The position numbers and the translations under genes were made by a program. Below, piece after piece: positions 1 to 7,713 of a stretch of 12,982 nucleotides of DNA (the first letter of the stretch is position 1; each line of letters opens with the position of its first letter). The notes under the pieces are model-generated. The model searched no databases. It was not told the DNA's origin and worked only from the letters and a program-made list of their open reading frames with translations. Origin of the DNA: Rikenellaceae bacterium (lineage in GTDB: Bacteria > Bacteroidota > Bacteroidia > Bacteroidales > Rikenellaceae); the NCBI GenBank assembly GCA_031286025.1, contig JAITVB010000138.1, forward strand, positions 1 through 12,982. Direction: 5' to 3'.

Positions 1-156
1 CCCTCCCAGGAAACGGATTTCGCGCGAAGGTTCGAAGCGGGCCCTACCCGCTCCCGTTCCCCCGCGCACACCGATGTAATGCTGCGCTCCGGCCGACAGG
101 CTTGCGGTCAGAAGCGTCAACGTGGCAGTCAATACCAATATGCTTTTCAGTTTCAT
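1..156 (-). CDS. Outer-membrane beta-barrel protein, N-terminal part (partial)
   Basis: Reading the minus strand from the ATG at 156 gives 52 open codons that run off the window edge. The protein starts with MKLKSILVLTATLTLLTASL and then SAGAQ, a clear Sec signal peptide with probable cleavage after AGAQ. The mature part begins HYIGVRGGTGAGRARFEP, which resembles the first strand of small Bacteroidota outer-membrane beta-barrel (PorT-like/porin-like) proteins. That family assignment is recalled from similar proteins and rests on few residues. The ATG lies 12 nt after the stop of the lipoprotein gene on the same strand, so the two are probably cotranscribed and may both serve the cell envelope. 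The substrate and exact role cannot be told from this fragment. Confidence 0.72.
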   Translation of the reverse strand, partial: MKLKSILVLTATLTLLTASLSAGAQHYIGVRGGTGAGRARFEPSREIRFLGG

Positions 157-168
157 CGTCGGGTAGCG

Positions 169-2361
169 TTATTCTTCGATTTGTCCTTTTTCGACTTCTT
201 CGGGGAGGGAACGACCAACTTCGGGATCATGCTCTGTTTCAACGGCCGCGTTTTCTTCCATCGGCTGTTCATGGCCGGTCCTTTCCTCGTCCGATTCGGA
301 GGCATCCGGTGCCGCTTCATGGTGTACAGGCGGTTTCGGCTCGAAAAAGGTCGAGGCGTCTATGTCGATCGCCACATCCCAGTTGATCCGGGTGAGCATC
401 GTCTGTTTTTTGGTCGGCGGGTCGAAATAGAACTCGACTCGTTCGGGCATCCGTCTGCGCACCACATCGCCCGGGTCCCAACGGCCGTTGGCGTTGCGGT
501 CTTCGATCAAGCGCACCCGCATGTTGCCCGGCGGAACGAACTCGATCGTGTTCTTTCCGGCCTGCGTACGCAGCATTTCGCGCGCCACACTCTTGGCTTT
601 CTCTTCGATCACCTGGATGATGTAGTTATATCCCGGGGTGGTGCCGGTCAGGTTGACCGTGATGCTAGCGTATTTGTCGGCCTCGGCCACCGTGAACTCC
701 TGCCGGAGGGTGTCGTTGGCCACGCCGTTGATGTCGCAGAAAGCGCCGGCGGGGATCAGCAACTGGTATTTCTCGCCTCGTCGCCAATCCGATGAAAGGA
801 CGTATCGGCGGATGCTCATCGTGTCGCGTTCGACAGTGAACGTGGCGGTGTGTCTCGCGTTGCGGGCGTCGGTGCGGGTGAGGGCGATCCCTGTCAGGTC
901 GGTTTCGGCCAACGGCAGGTCGAACGAGATGTCGACCCTGTCGTAGGGCATCAGGGGCGACCCCGCGTTGATCGTCGTTTTGAGCGTTTCCTTTTGGGCT
1001 GTATCGGCTACCAATGAATCGGCCGGCAGAGGGCCTGCCCCGGGCAACAGGGTCGAATCTCCCGCCAACCGAGCCGTCGCGGCCGAATCGGCCGCCGGGG
1101 CGGCTGTTGCCATTGAGTCGGCCGTAGCCGCAACGGTCGTGGCCGGAGCTTTGCGTTTGCCCCAGTTCCAAGGCCAAAAACGGCATCCTCCCTCGCGGGG
1201 CGGACGTTCGGCCCGTGCCTGGTCGTCTTTCTTGTTGTTGTCGGCGGTCTTGGGCGGGGTGTGGATGAATTTCAGTTCCTGGGTGCGCGGCAAGAGCGTC
1301 CCGGTGCTGTCGTGGGCCAGGTAAGTGATTTCGCCGGTAATCGTATCGGGTAGCTCTGTCTTCGGCCGGTTGATCCAGTAGAAGATCGAGTCGCGGGTCA
1401 CCCTGGCGTATTCGCGGATCAGGGCCGACGAGTCGACGCCGTTGAGGCGCAGGCTTTCGATCACCGGATACTCGGCCGAAAAACGCAACATCAGCTGCTG
1501 CGGCCCGGGCCGTTTGTGGTCGCTGAGCGAATTGCGCCGAAACGCCTTTTCGACAAACGTTTTCAGGAAGATCTGCGGTTCGGCCACGGTATACATCAGC
1601 GTTGAGTCGTACCACATCCGGAACGACGGCATACGGGCCGGATTGTGCGTGCTGTCAAGGAATCCGATGTGGTCCACGCCCGGGTCGTAGATTTCGTTGC
1701 CGTTGTTGTCGATCATCGCATAGACCTGGTAGTCGATCGGTTTGAGATGCTCGTGTACGAAGGTTCCGTTGGGCATTGTCCGGCCCACTGCCGCCGCACG
1801 GGCCCTGAAGATCGTCGAGTCATAGCCGTCGCCCCGAACCAGGTGGCTCGTGTCGAAGAAGAACAGGAAGGCATTCTTGACCGTGTCGGCCGTTTCGGCG
1901 TTGGCCACCGCTCCCGACATCAGCATCGAGTCGATCGTGGGCCCCGTCGAGAACGCATAGGTGAAGCCCGTTGCCGGATTCGATTCGTGGTGGTCGACGA
2001 TGCTTTTCCCGAAATTGAGCGCATAGGTGGTGTTTTCTTCGAGCGGCGAGGTGATCTCGACCAACACGCCTTTGTTTTTGATGCTCAAAGTCGGTTTCTT
2101 GGCCATAAGCGGAGAGGTGAAAAACTCCTGTTGCTGCTCTTTGAGTTGGACGTATTCGTCAAATTCGATATAGACGCTTTTAGCCGTGAAATCGGTCGTT
2201 TCCCGCCGGGGAGTGGCACGCACCATCTTCGGCGGGATCGTGTCCTTGGGCCCCCCCTGCGGCCCGGTGGGCGAGATGTTCGCACAACGCCAGAAAAGCC
2301 CGCTGCAGAAAAAGAGCGAAGCTGCGATCAGAAGCATATATCTCAGGGTGTCGTTTCTCAT
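169..2361 (-). CDS. Ig-like (Big_5/SbsA-type) domain surface lipoprotein
   Basis: This is a large envelope protein of unknown function, 730 aa from the start chosen here. After a hydrophobic segment (about residues 8-24) comes CANISPTGPQGGPKD, the Cys followed by a Gly/Pro-rich stretch typical of the Bacteroidota Big_5 lipoprotein family. An Ig-like domain then spans about 40-140 (IPPKMVRATP, then VYIEFDEYV, ending near TYAFSTGP). Two Asp/Asn/Gly loops resemble calcium-binding dockerin or EF-hand loops: IDNNGNEIYDPG in the middle and EDRNANGRWDPG near the C-terminus. In between lies an Ala/Ser/Asp-rich low-complexity linker, and the last 50 residues are Glu-rich. The open frame extends upstream to 2439, but a TAACTTTG -7 box at 2407-2414 would place transcription start near 2400, so the ATG at 2361 (alternative 2394) fits better. 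The residue before the Cys is Arg (FWRC), which is unlike a normal lipobox. The beta-barrel gene follows after 12 nt. Confidence 0.8.
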   Translation of the reverse strand: MRNDTLRYMLLIAASLFFCSGLFWRCANISPTGPQGGPKDTIPPKMVRATPRRETTDFTAKSVYIEFDEYVQLKEQQQEFFTSPLMAKKPTLSIKNKGVLVEITSPLEENTTYALNFGKSIVDHHESNPATGFTYAFSTGPTIDSMLMSGAVANAETADTVKNAFLFFFDTSHLVRGDGYDSTIFRARAAAVGRTMPNGTFVHEHLKPIDYQVYAMIDNNGNEIYDPGVDHIGFLDSTHNPARMPSFRMWYDSTLMYTVAEPQIFLKTFVEKAFRRNSLSDHKRPGPQQLMLRFSAEYPVIESLRLNGVDSSALIREYARVTRDSIFYWINRPKTELPDTITGEITYLAHDSTGTLLPRTQELKFIHTPPKTADNNKKDDQARAERPPREGGCRFWPWNWGKRKAPATTVAATADSMATAAPAADSAATARLAGDSTLLPGAGPLPADSLVADTAQKETLKTTINAGSPLMPYDRVDISFDLPLAETDLTGIALTRTDARNARHTATFTVERDTMSIRRYVLSSDWRRGEKYQLLIPAGAFCDINGVANDTLRQEFTVAEADKYASITVNLTGTTPGYNYIIQVIEEKAKSVAREMLRTQAGKNTIEFVPPGNMRVRLIEDRNANGRWDPGDVVRRRMPERVEFYFDPPTKKQTMLTRINWDVAIDIDASTFFEPKPPVHHEAAPDASESDEERTGHEQPMEENAAVETEHDPEVGRSLPEEVEKGQIEE

Positions 2362-2406
2362 CGGGAATCGTATGGCCGGGACGTGGCGCTTCATACGCCA
2401 GACCGA

Positions 2407-2414
2407 CAAAGTTA
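2407..2414 (-). promoter_or_regulatory. Promoter -7 box for the Ig-like lipoprotein gene
   Basis: The minus strand reads TAACTTTG, an exact match to the Bacteroidota -7 consensus TAnnTTTG. It would start transcription near 2400, leaving a leader of about 40 nt before the ATG at 2361. No clear TTTG-like -33 element is seen at the usual spacing, so the site is a candidate only. Confidence 0.55.
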
Positions 2415-2694
2415 GGGAATAATTTTGAATTTTAGCCATCCCGCCCCCTGTCCTGCCGCTTTCTTTTCCGGCCGGAACGGAATTTTATGGCGTATCCCGG
2501 CTTTGGTGAGGCCGGTTTTTGTACAAAACATCCCGCGAATGCGATAAATCCACTCAATTTATGATAAAAAAACAAAAATAAAACAGGGATAAGAATCTTA
2601 TCGATTGTAATGCGGGAGATCAAAAGCGATTAGATTTCGAAATATTTGGTTCTTTCCTAAAAAGGGTTTGTAAAATCCGACAACGTGCGTTTTT

Positions 2695-2702
2695 TAATTT
2701 TG
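2695..2702 (+). promoter_or_regulatory. Possible upstream -7 box facing susC
   Basis: TAATTTTG matches TAnnTTTG exactly. A TTTG at 2667-2670 lies 24 nt upstream, somewhat farther than the usual 19-21 nt. It stands 43 nt before the stronger box at 2738 and sits in AT-rich sequence where chance matches are common. Confidence 0.3.
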
Positions 2703-2713
2703 GTATGTGCAAA

Positions 2714-2745
2714 TGTGAAGAATTTATAAAAATTTCTTACCTTTG
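2714..2745 (+). promoter_or_regulatory. Best promoter candidate for the susC-susD operon
   Basis: TACCTTTG at 2738-2745 matches the Bacteroidota -7 consensus exactly, and TGTG at 2714-2717 is a 3-of-4 match to the -33 TTTG element at a spacing of 20 nt. Transcription would begin near 2752, giving a leader of about 420 nt before susC that contains the whole inverted-repeat segment. The promoter lies outside that segment, so inversion would change the leader and not this promoter. No other exact TAnnTTTG on the plus strand was found between here and the susC start. Confidence 0.5.
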
Positions 2746-2871
2746 TTAATCAGAATCAGTTTAAATACTGCTTTTGTGTTGCTTTTTTATGACAAAAGGG
2801 GCGCGGGCAAGTATCGGAATAACAAATCCGCCCGTATTTGCAAGTTCTTTTACAAGAGAAGTTTTGGGCCA

Positions 2872-2891
2872 GGAAACATAATGTAGATTAT
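2872..2891 (+). repeat. Left arm of a 20-bp perfect inverted repeat (candidate inversion site)
   Basis: GGAAACATAATGTAGATTAT is the exact reverse complement of 3083-3102. The arm contains an internal dyad, ATAAT-GTAG-ATTAT, with an asymmetric centre, an arrangement known from tyrosine and serine recombinase core sites. Just outside, the match breaks down (GGGCCA against CGGCGG), and no target-site duplication is visible. Confidence 0.85.
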
Positions 2892-3082
2892 ATCCGCAAC
2901 AGTTGAACGCAGGGGATGGCATCACAATACACTAAAAAACAGACAGATGGCATAGGGGGAGGATAATCCCGGAAAGGATAACCAAAGACTGGTGGGCGGG
3001 AGAGCCGGAAAAAACAAAAAAAACCGATGTAAGCACCAAGGCTCAGAAAGGGAAAGTTTTGAGATGAATGTTTTATAAGTGC
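2892..3082. other. 191-bp segment between inverted repeats, candidate invertible regulatory element
   Basis: The segment is enclosed by perfect 20-bp inverted repeats and ends 91 nt before the susC start, a layout like the phase-variable invertible elements of gut Bacteroidales. The plus strand is strongly purine-rich. It holds a direct repeat AGGATAA (2960-2966 and 2975-2981), a second direct repeat GATGGCAT (2915-2922 and 2946-2953) and a long A run near 3010-3022. No exact TAnnTTTG promoter was found inside on either strand. A 16-codon frame (2916-2966, preceded by AGGGG) is the only start with a plausible ribosome site and is too short to judge. That the segment inverts is inference. Confidence 0.5.
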
Positions 3083-3102
3083 ATAATCTACATTATGTTT
3101 CC
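3083..3102 (-). repeat. Right arm of the 20-bp perfect inverted repeat
   Basis: This is an exact reverse complement of 2872-2891. Here the internal dyad is longer and perfect, CATAAT-CTAC-ATTATG at 3082-3097. The arm also contains TATGTTTC (3094-3101), a 7-of-8 match to the -7 consensus facing susC, with TTTT at 3071-3074 (inside the enclosed segment) 19 nt upstream as a weak -33. If that promoter is real, inversion would exchange its upstream element. Confidence 0.85.
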
Positions 3103-3173
3103 CGGCGGAGACAGGCATTGGATACCGATTACACGAAAGATTCTTCACAGTTACTAACTACAAAAAAACGCTT

Positions 3174-6116
3174 ATGAAAAAATTTACACTAACACTCTTG
3201 GTTGTGCTTCTGGCGAGCGTGCAGACGTTCGCTCAGAACGTACAGGTGACGGGCAGGGTCGTCGGCGAAGACGGCAACCCGATCGTCGGTGCGGTGGTGA
3301 TGGTTTCCGGCACCCAACAGGGGGTGACCACCGATGCTTCCGGCAACTACGCCATCACTGCCCCCGCCCGGGGCATCCTCGAATTCTCCCTGCTCGGGAT
3401 GATCTCCCTGACGGAGGAGATCAACGGGCGTACCCAAATCAATGCCAAGCTGATTGCCAACGCCGAAGAGATCGAGGTGGTCGTCGCCTACGGATCGGCA
3501 CCGAGAAAGGCCGGAACGGTGATCGGTTCGGTCGACAAGGTTGACGCGGCCAAACTGGCCGACCGTCCTTCGACAAGCATAATGGACGCTATGCAGGGCC
3601 AGGTGGCCGGACTTTCGGTAATGACCTCTTCGGGTGAGCCCGACGCGCTTTCGACTTTCCGCCTCCACGGGATCGGTACATTGAACACCACCTCCAGCAA
3701 AGAGCCGCTGATCCTGCTCGACGGTTCGCCGATCACCACGGGTACCCTGTTGGCCATGAACTCCAGCGACATCGAAAGCATCAACGTACTTAAGGACGCT
3801 TCGTCGACCTCGATCTACGGTTCGTCGGCCGCTAACGGCGTTATCTACGTCGTTTCCAAACTGGGACGCCGCAACGTGGACGAAGGCGTGAAGGTAACCC
3901 TGAAGGAGCAATACTCGGTTTCGACGGTGGCCAAACCCCGCCTCCAGGCGATGAGCACCAACCAGTATACCCAGTATCTGTATGACCTCGGGGTGATCGA
4001 CCAAAACGACATGGCAGAGCTCAACGCCTTTGGCGACACCGATTGGTTCAACGAGATTTACCAACCCGCACCGATGAACCAGGTCGATCTGTCGGTGACC
4101 GGCGGCAGCGAGAAGACGGCTTACCACTTCTCGGGAAGTTATCTGAATCAGGACGGGGTGACCCAACAATCGGGAATGACCCGCTATACCTTCCGCGCCA
4201 ACGTCGAATCGCAAGCCCAGAAATGGCTGCGCACCGGCGCCAATATCGGGTTGAGCTATTACAATTCGACCAACTCGCAAGACGTCGACAACTTTGGCAA
4301 CTGGTTTACCAACCCCGCCAACGGTGCCATACTGATCCCCCACTATCAGACGGCATACGACGAAAACGGCGAAGAGATTCAGATCCTTGATTATACGGGC
4401 GGATATCCCAGTCCGTTGGTTTTCGACAACCTCTTCCCCCGCAACAAGAACAGGCTCCAACTCAACGGATCGACTTTCGTACAGCTCACTCCGATCGAGA
4501 ACCTGAACATCCGTTCCAACCTCGCCGTCAACGCGTTCGACAACAACACCAAGAACACGTCGTCGCCCGATTACGTGCATGCCAACGGCTCGGGTTGGGT
4601 ACAACAGGGATGGCAGCGCAACTACAACTGGACGCTATCCAACACCATCGAATACAAATTCAGGGTGGCCGAAGACCATTCGTTCATCGCGTTGGCAGGC
4701 CAGGAAGGCAAATACAGCAACTCCGAATACACCAACCTGCGCATGATGGGGGTTAAGGATTCCCGTTTCATGTATCTTAACCAGGGTGTTTCGATCCAGG
4801 CTCCCCCGCCCGTTACGCTCACCGAGTCGGCGTACTATTCGTTCTTCGGTCGCGTCGATTACGATTTCCGCGAAAAGTATTACGTCGATTTCTCGCTCCG
4901 CACCGACCGCGACTCCCGCTTCGGGAAGAACCGCCAAGCCGCCACCTTCTACTCGGCAGGGGTGATGTGGAACTTGAAAAAGGAAAACTTCCTGCAGAAC
5001 GCCGACTGGTTGTCGAGACTCTCGATGAAGTTCAGCACCGGCACCTCGGGGAACTCCAATATCGGCGAATATGCCCAATACGCCACGTTGGCCGCCACGA
5101 CCTACGACGGTAAGTCGGGATGGAACCCCGACAGTGCGGGAAACTCCAACCTCGGATGGGAATCGCAGCGCCTGAGCACACTCGGCATACACGCGGGATT
5201 CTGGAACAAATTGAACATCGAGATCGATCTTTATGACCGAAAAACTTCGGACATGCTTCTCAACAAACCGGTGCCGCGCACGTCCGGCTTCGCCACGATC
5301 GCGTCGAACGTCGGCGAGATGGTCAACCGCGGGATCGACCTGACGATCGACTATACCATTCTCCGGAACAAGAACTGGCTCGTTTCGACCCGGGGAACCT
5401 TCAACTACAACCACAACGAAGTGACCTCGCTTTTCGACGGCCTCGAAGAGTATCCCTATGACCCCGACGGCTTCAACATCATGAAGATCGGCCACACGAT
5501 CGGCGAATGGAAGCTGAAGGAATACATGGGCGTCGATCCCGCAACGGGCGACTGGCGTTGGAACGACGGCAAGGGCGGCTACACCAACGATTTCGATACC
5601 GCTCCCTATATCGAGACGGGCAAATCGTGGTTCGCCCCCTACACGGCCGGATGGAACTTCACGGCTACTTGGCGTGGCCTGACTTTCTCGATGGACTGGA
5701 CCGGCGTCTTCGACAAGTGGATGTGGAACAACACCCTCTACTTCTCGGAAAACCCGGGGTTTGCCGACGGGTCGGTGAACCAGTCGACCGGCGCCCTCAA
5801 CTATTGGAAGAAAGCCGGCGACAACGCCCGCTATCCGGCCTTGAGCTATGGCTATGATATGCCCTACGAAAGTACGCACATGCTCGAAGACGGTTCGTTC
5901 ATCCGCCTGAAGAACCTGACGCTCAGCTATGCGTTGCCGAAGTCGGTGTTGAAAAAGACCGGTTTCCTCTCCGATGCACGTGTTTTCGTCGGGGGACGCA
6001 ACCTGGTCACGATCACCAAGTATAACGGTCTCGATCCGGAAGTCGACGCAATGTTTACTCTCGACAACTATCCCAACACGCGGCAGTATACGTTCGGGAT
6101 TGAACTGACATTTTAA
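3174..6116 (+). CDS. SusC/RagA-family TonB-dependent outer-membrane receptor
   Basis: This is the outer-membrane channel that takes up a bound nutrient (glycan, peptide or similar) using TonB energy. The 980 residues fit the family. A signal peptide covers residues 1-21 (MKKFTLTLLVVLLASVQTFAQ, in 20-residue terms ending TFAQ). A carboxypeptidase-regulatory-like beta-sandwich spans about 24-95 (VTGRVVGEDGNPIVGAVV), followed by EEIEVVVAYGSAPRK. The plug spans about 110-230 and carries the SusC signature LKDASSTSIYGSSAANGVIY at 207-226. The rest is a 22-strand barrel ending in RQYTFGIELTF with a terminal Phe, as expected for BAM-inserted proteins. The susD gene follows after 26 nt. There is no sigma or anti-sigma pair and no N-terminal signalling extension, so control probably lies in the long upstream region. 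The substrate cannot be read from the sequence. Confidence 0.95.
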   Translation: MKKFTLTLLVVLLASVQTFAQNVQVTGRVVGEDGNPIVGAVVMVSGTQQGVTTDASGNYAITAPARGILEFSLLGMISLTEEINGRTQINAKLIANAEEIEVVVAYGSAPRKAGTVIGSVDKVDAAKLADRPSTSIMDAMQGQVAGLSVMTSSGEPDALSTFRLHGIGTLNTTSSKEPLILLDGSPITTGTLLAMNSSDIESINVLKDASSTSIYGSSAANGVIYVVSKLGRRNVDEGVKVTLKEQYSVSTVAKPRLQAMSTNQYTQYLYDLGVIDQNDMAELNAFGDTDWFNEIYQPAPMNQVDLSVTGGSEKTAYHFSGSYLNQDGVTQQSGMTRYTFRANVESQAQKWLRTGANIGLSYYNSTNSQDVDNFGNWFTNPANGAILIPHYQTAYDENGEEIQILDYTGGYPSPLVFDNLFPRNKNRLQLNGSTFVQLTPIENLNIRSNLAVNAFDNNTKNTSSPDYVHANGSGWVQQGWQRNYNWTLSNTIEYKFRVAEDHSFIALAGQEGKYSNSEYTNLRMMGVKDSRFMYLNQGVSIQAPPPVTLTESAYYSFFGRVDYDFREKYYVDFSLRTDRDSRFGKNRQAATFYSAGVMWNLKKENFLQNADWLSRLSMKFSTGTSGNSNIGEYAQYATLAATTYDGKSGWNPDSAGNSNLGWESQRLSTLGIHAGFWNKLNIEIDLYDRKTSDMLLNKPVPRTSGFATIASNVGEMVNRGIDLTIDYTILRNKNWLVSTRGTFNYNHNEVTSLFDGLEEYPYDPDGFNIMKIGHTIGEWKLKEYMGVDPATGDWRWNDGKGGYTNDFDTAPYIETGKSWFAPYTAGWNFTATWRGLTFSMDWTGVFDKWMWNNTLYFSENPGFADGSVNQSTGALNYWKKAGDNARYPALSYGYDMPYESTHMLEDGSFIRLKNLTLSYALPKSVLKKTGFLSDARVFVGGRNLVTITKYNGLDPEVDAMFTLDNYPNTRQYTFGIELTF

Positions 6117-6142
6117 CCGAATAAAAAGAAAAAAGGAAACAT

Positions 6143-7663
6143 ATGAAAAGAATAATTTCAGTTTTGATGCTGTCGGGGGCCGTAGCGGGGATGAACTCCT
6201 GTTCGTTGGACTATCCTCCCAAGGTGAAAATGGGGTCGGAGAACGTCGAAACCCCCACCGATGCCGCTGCGGTAAGAAGTTCGATGTACCGTTACGCAAG
6301 ACTCCTCTTTTCGGGGCAGGCGAACTATTGGGCCGATTACCAGGCCGATCTGGTAAATGAAACCAACTACTCGGGTAACCGCGGCGGGTTCTTCTATCGT
6401 TGGACCAACACGGAAAAGAACTTGGATTTCGTTACGGACTGGGAAGCCCATTATCAGGTCATTTCCAAGGCGAACTTTATGTTGACCAATATCGACGACA
6501 TCATCGCCAGCTATCCCGCCAACGCCGCAGCCCTGAAGAACTACAAGGGCGAAGCGTTGTTGCTCCGCGCGATGGCTTACCGCCATCTGGCACTGCGCTA
6601 TTGCAAGGACTACGAACCGGCTTCGGCCGCGACCGATTACGGGGTGCCTGTAAAATTGGACTTCGATCCGGTCAGTCCTTCCACGGGCCGTGAAAACATG
6701 CAAGCCCTTTACAAGCAGATCACGGACGATATCGCCGCCGCCGAGGCGCTGATCACGACCGCCGGCTCGCAGAACGCGGTTTATCTGACCAGGGATTGCG
6801 TCAACGCGTTCAAGGCCCAGGTTTACCTCGACATGCACAACTATGACGGCGTGATCGCGGCTGTCAACGCACTGGGAAGCACATATCCACTGATCGCTTC
6901 GAAGTCGAATCTGGAAGCAATGTGGCTCTCGGATACTTCGACCGAAACCATCTTCCAGTTTCAGCTCACCTCGTTGGATCTGGCTGCCGCCATGCAATCG
7001 ACCGACTACTATCAGTTGACCGGCACCTTGGATGGAGTCACCACAACTACGGCCGGCTACATTCCCGAACAGTGGGTTGTCGACCTCTATGACCGTGACA
7101 ATGATTACCGTTGGGGGCTTTACCTGTACGACGGGTGGTTGGGGGCGACAAACGAAGCCGGCAGTGTCGTGAGAGCCATTCAGCTTCGTAAATTCTTCGG
7201 CAACACCGACTTGCGTGTTTCTTCCACTTCGCCGAACTATTACAACAAGCCGAAAGTATTCCGTATGGCCGAAATGTTGCTGAGCAAGGCCGAAGCCCAG
7301 GCCCTGAAGTCGGCCCCGGACTATGTCGGTGCGATGACGACCTTGGAAGAATTGCGCGCATCGCGCGGTTTGGCGCCGATCACTCCGGTTCCCGCCACCC
7401 AGGATGCCGTAATGAAAGCGATCCGGGACGAACGCGTTCGCGAAATGATCGGCGAAGGCGGCCGTCTGCCCGACATCAAGCGTTGGAAACTGACCGTGAC
7501 CCGCGATTCGCAGTCGGACATGCCCCTCGGGCCGGGCGGTCATACAATGACGATCAAGTGGGACGACGACAAGATTCTGTGGCCGATCCCGCAATCCGAA
7601 TTCGGCGTCAACCCGGCCATCTCCGGCCAACAGAACCCGGGTTGGGCCGCTCCGGCGGAATAG
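6143..7663 (+). CDS. SusD/RagB-family nutrient-binding surface lipoprotein
   Basis: This is the surface lid that binds the nutrient over the SusC channel. The 506 residues are normal for the family. The signal sequence ends in GMNSC, so Cys20 is the probable lipidated residue, followed by SLDYPP. The helical TPR-like N-terminal half includes YKGEALLLRAMAYRHLALRY, the classic SusD helix, at about 133-152. The C-terminal half has VREMIGEGGRLPDIKRWKL and ends with ILWPIPQSEFGVNPAISGQQ then NPGW, both hallmark SusD C-terminal motifs. It lies 26 nt after susC, so the two form one operon, and a strong terminator starts 13 nt after its stop. No hydrolase, protease or surface glycan-binding protein follows, so this is a bare pair whose substrate is unknown. 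Confidence 0.95.
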   Translation: MKRIISVLMLSGAVAGMNSCSLDYPPKVKMGSENVETPTDAAAVRSSMYRYARLLFSGQANYWADYQADLVNETNYSGNRGGFFYRWTNTEKNLDFVTDWEAHYQVISKANFMLTNIDDIIASYPANAAALKNYKGEALLLRAMAYRHLALRYCKDYEPASAATDYGVPVKLDFDPVSPSTGRENMQALYKQITDDIAAAEALITTAGSQNAVYLTRDCVNAFKAQVYLDMHNYDGVIAAVNALGSTYPLIASKSNLEAMWLSDTSTETIFQFQLTSLDLAAAMQSTDYYQLTGTLDGVTTTTAGYIPEQWVVDLYDRDNDYRWGLYLYDGWLGATNEAGSVVRAIQLRKFFGNTDLRVSSTSPNYYNKPKVFRMAEMLLSKAEAQALKSAPDYVGAMTTLEELRASRGLAPITPVPATQDAVMKAIRDERVREMIGEGGRLPDIKRWKLTVTRDSQSDMPLGPGGHTMTIKWDDDKILWPIPQSEFGVNPAISGQQNPGWAAPAE

Positions 7664-7676
7664 CCTGATCCCAATG

Positions 7677-7713
7677 AAAAAGAGAGGTTGCCTTTACGGC
7701 AACCTCTCTTTTT
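7677..7713 (+). terminator. Rho-independent terminator of the susCD operon
   Basis: AGAGAGGTTGCC (7681-7692) pairs perfectly with GGCAACCTCTCT (7698-7709) around a 5-nt loop TTTAC. The flanking AAAA and TTTT can extend the stem to 16 bp, and six T residues in total follow the GC part. It starts just after the susD stop and should act on both strands. The longest open frame of the next gene begins with an ATG inside this hairpin, which argues against that start. Confidence 0.93.

Larger units (their letters stand above)
2440..3173. other. Long non-coding region and leader upstream of susC
   Basis: This stretch of more than 700 bases holds no convincing gene: the short open frames inside it have no recognisable protein sequence. 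Its left part is AT-rich and contains two small palindromes, TTCCGGCCGGAA at 2466-2477 and GATAAGAATCTTATC (7-bp arms around one base) at 2588-2602, either of which could be an operator. Two -7-like boxes face susC (2695 and 2738). Past them, possible leader hairpins are seen: CTTTTGT at 2771-2777 with ACAAAAG at 2792-2798, and GCAAGTA with TATTTGC (one G-U pair) at roughly 2808-2846. The right part is occupied by the 20-bp inverted repeat and the 191 bp it encloses. The start region of susC (CTACAAAAAAACGCTT before the ATG) is A-rich, as is usual in this phylum. Confidence 0.7.

Noticed and set aside
665..1615. 316-codon frame on the minus strand overlapping the Ig-like lipoprotein gene
   Set aside because: It is another frame of the same strand within the lipoprotein gene, rich in Arg and Pro, with no family resemblance. 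It is a shadow of the real frame.
2872..3102. The inverted repeat as a MITE or insertion-sequence remnant
   Set aside because: No target-site duplication flanks the arms and no transposase fragment lies between them. A MITE is not fully excluded without genome-wide copies, but an inversion site fits the nested dyads better.
2888..3148. 86-codon minus-strand frame covering the inverted-repeat segment
   Set aside because: Its sequence has no signal, domain or plausible ribosome site and runs across both repeat boundaries. It is more likely chance.
3189..7630. Three very long open frames on the minus strand opposite susC and susD (about 471, 554 and 490 codons)
   Set aside because: Their translations are Arg/Val/Gly-rich with no recognisable domain, while the opposite strand encodes clear SusC and SusD proteins. 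GC-rich third positions suppress stops in the antisense frame, which explains their length.
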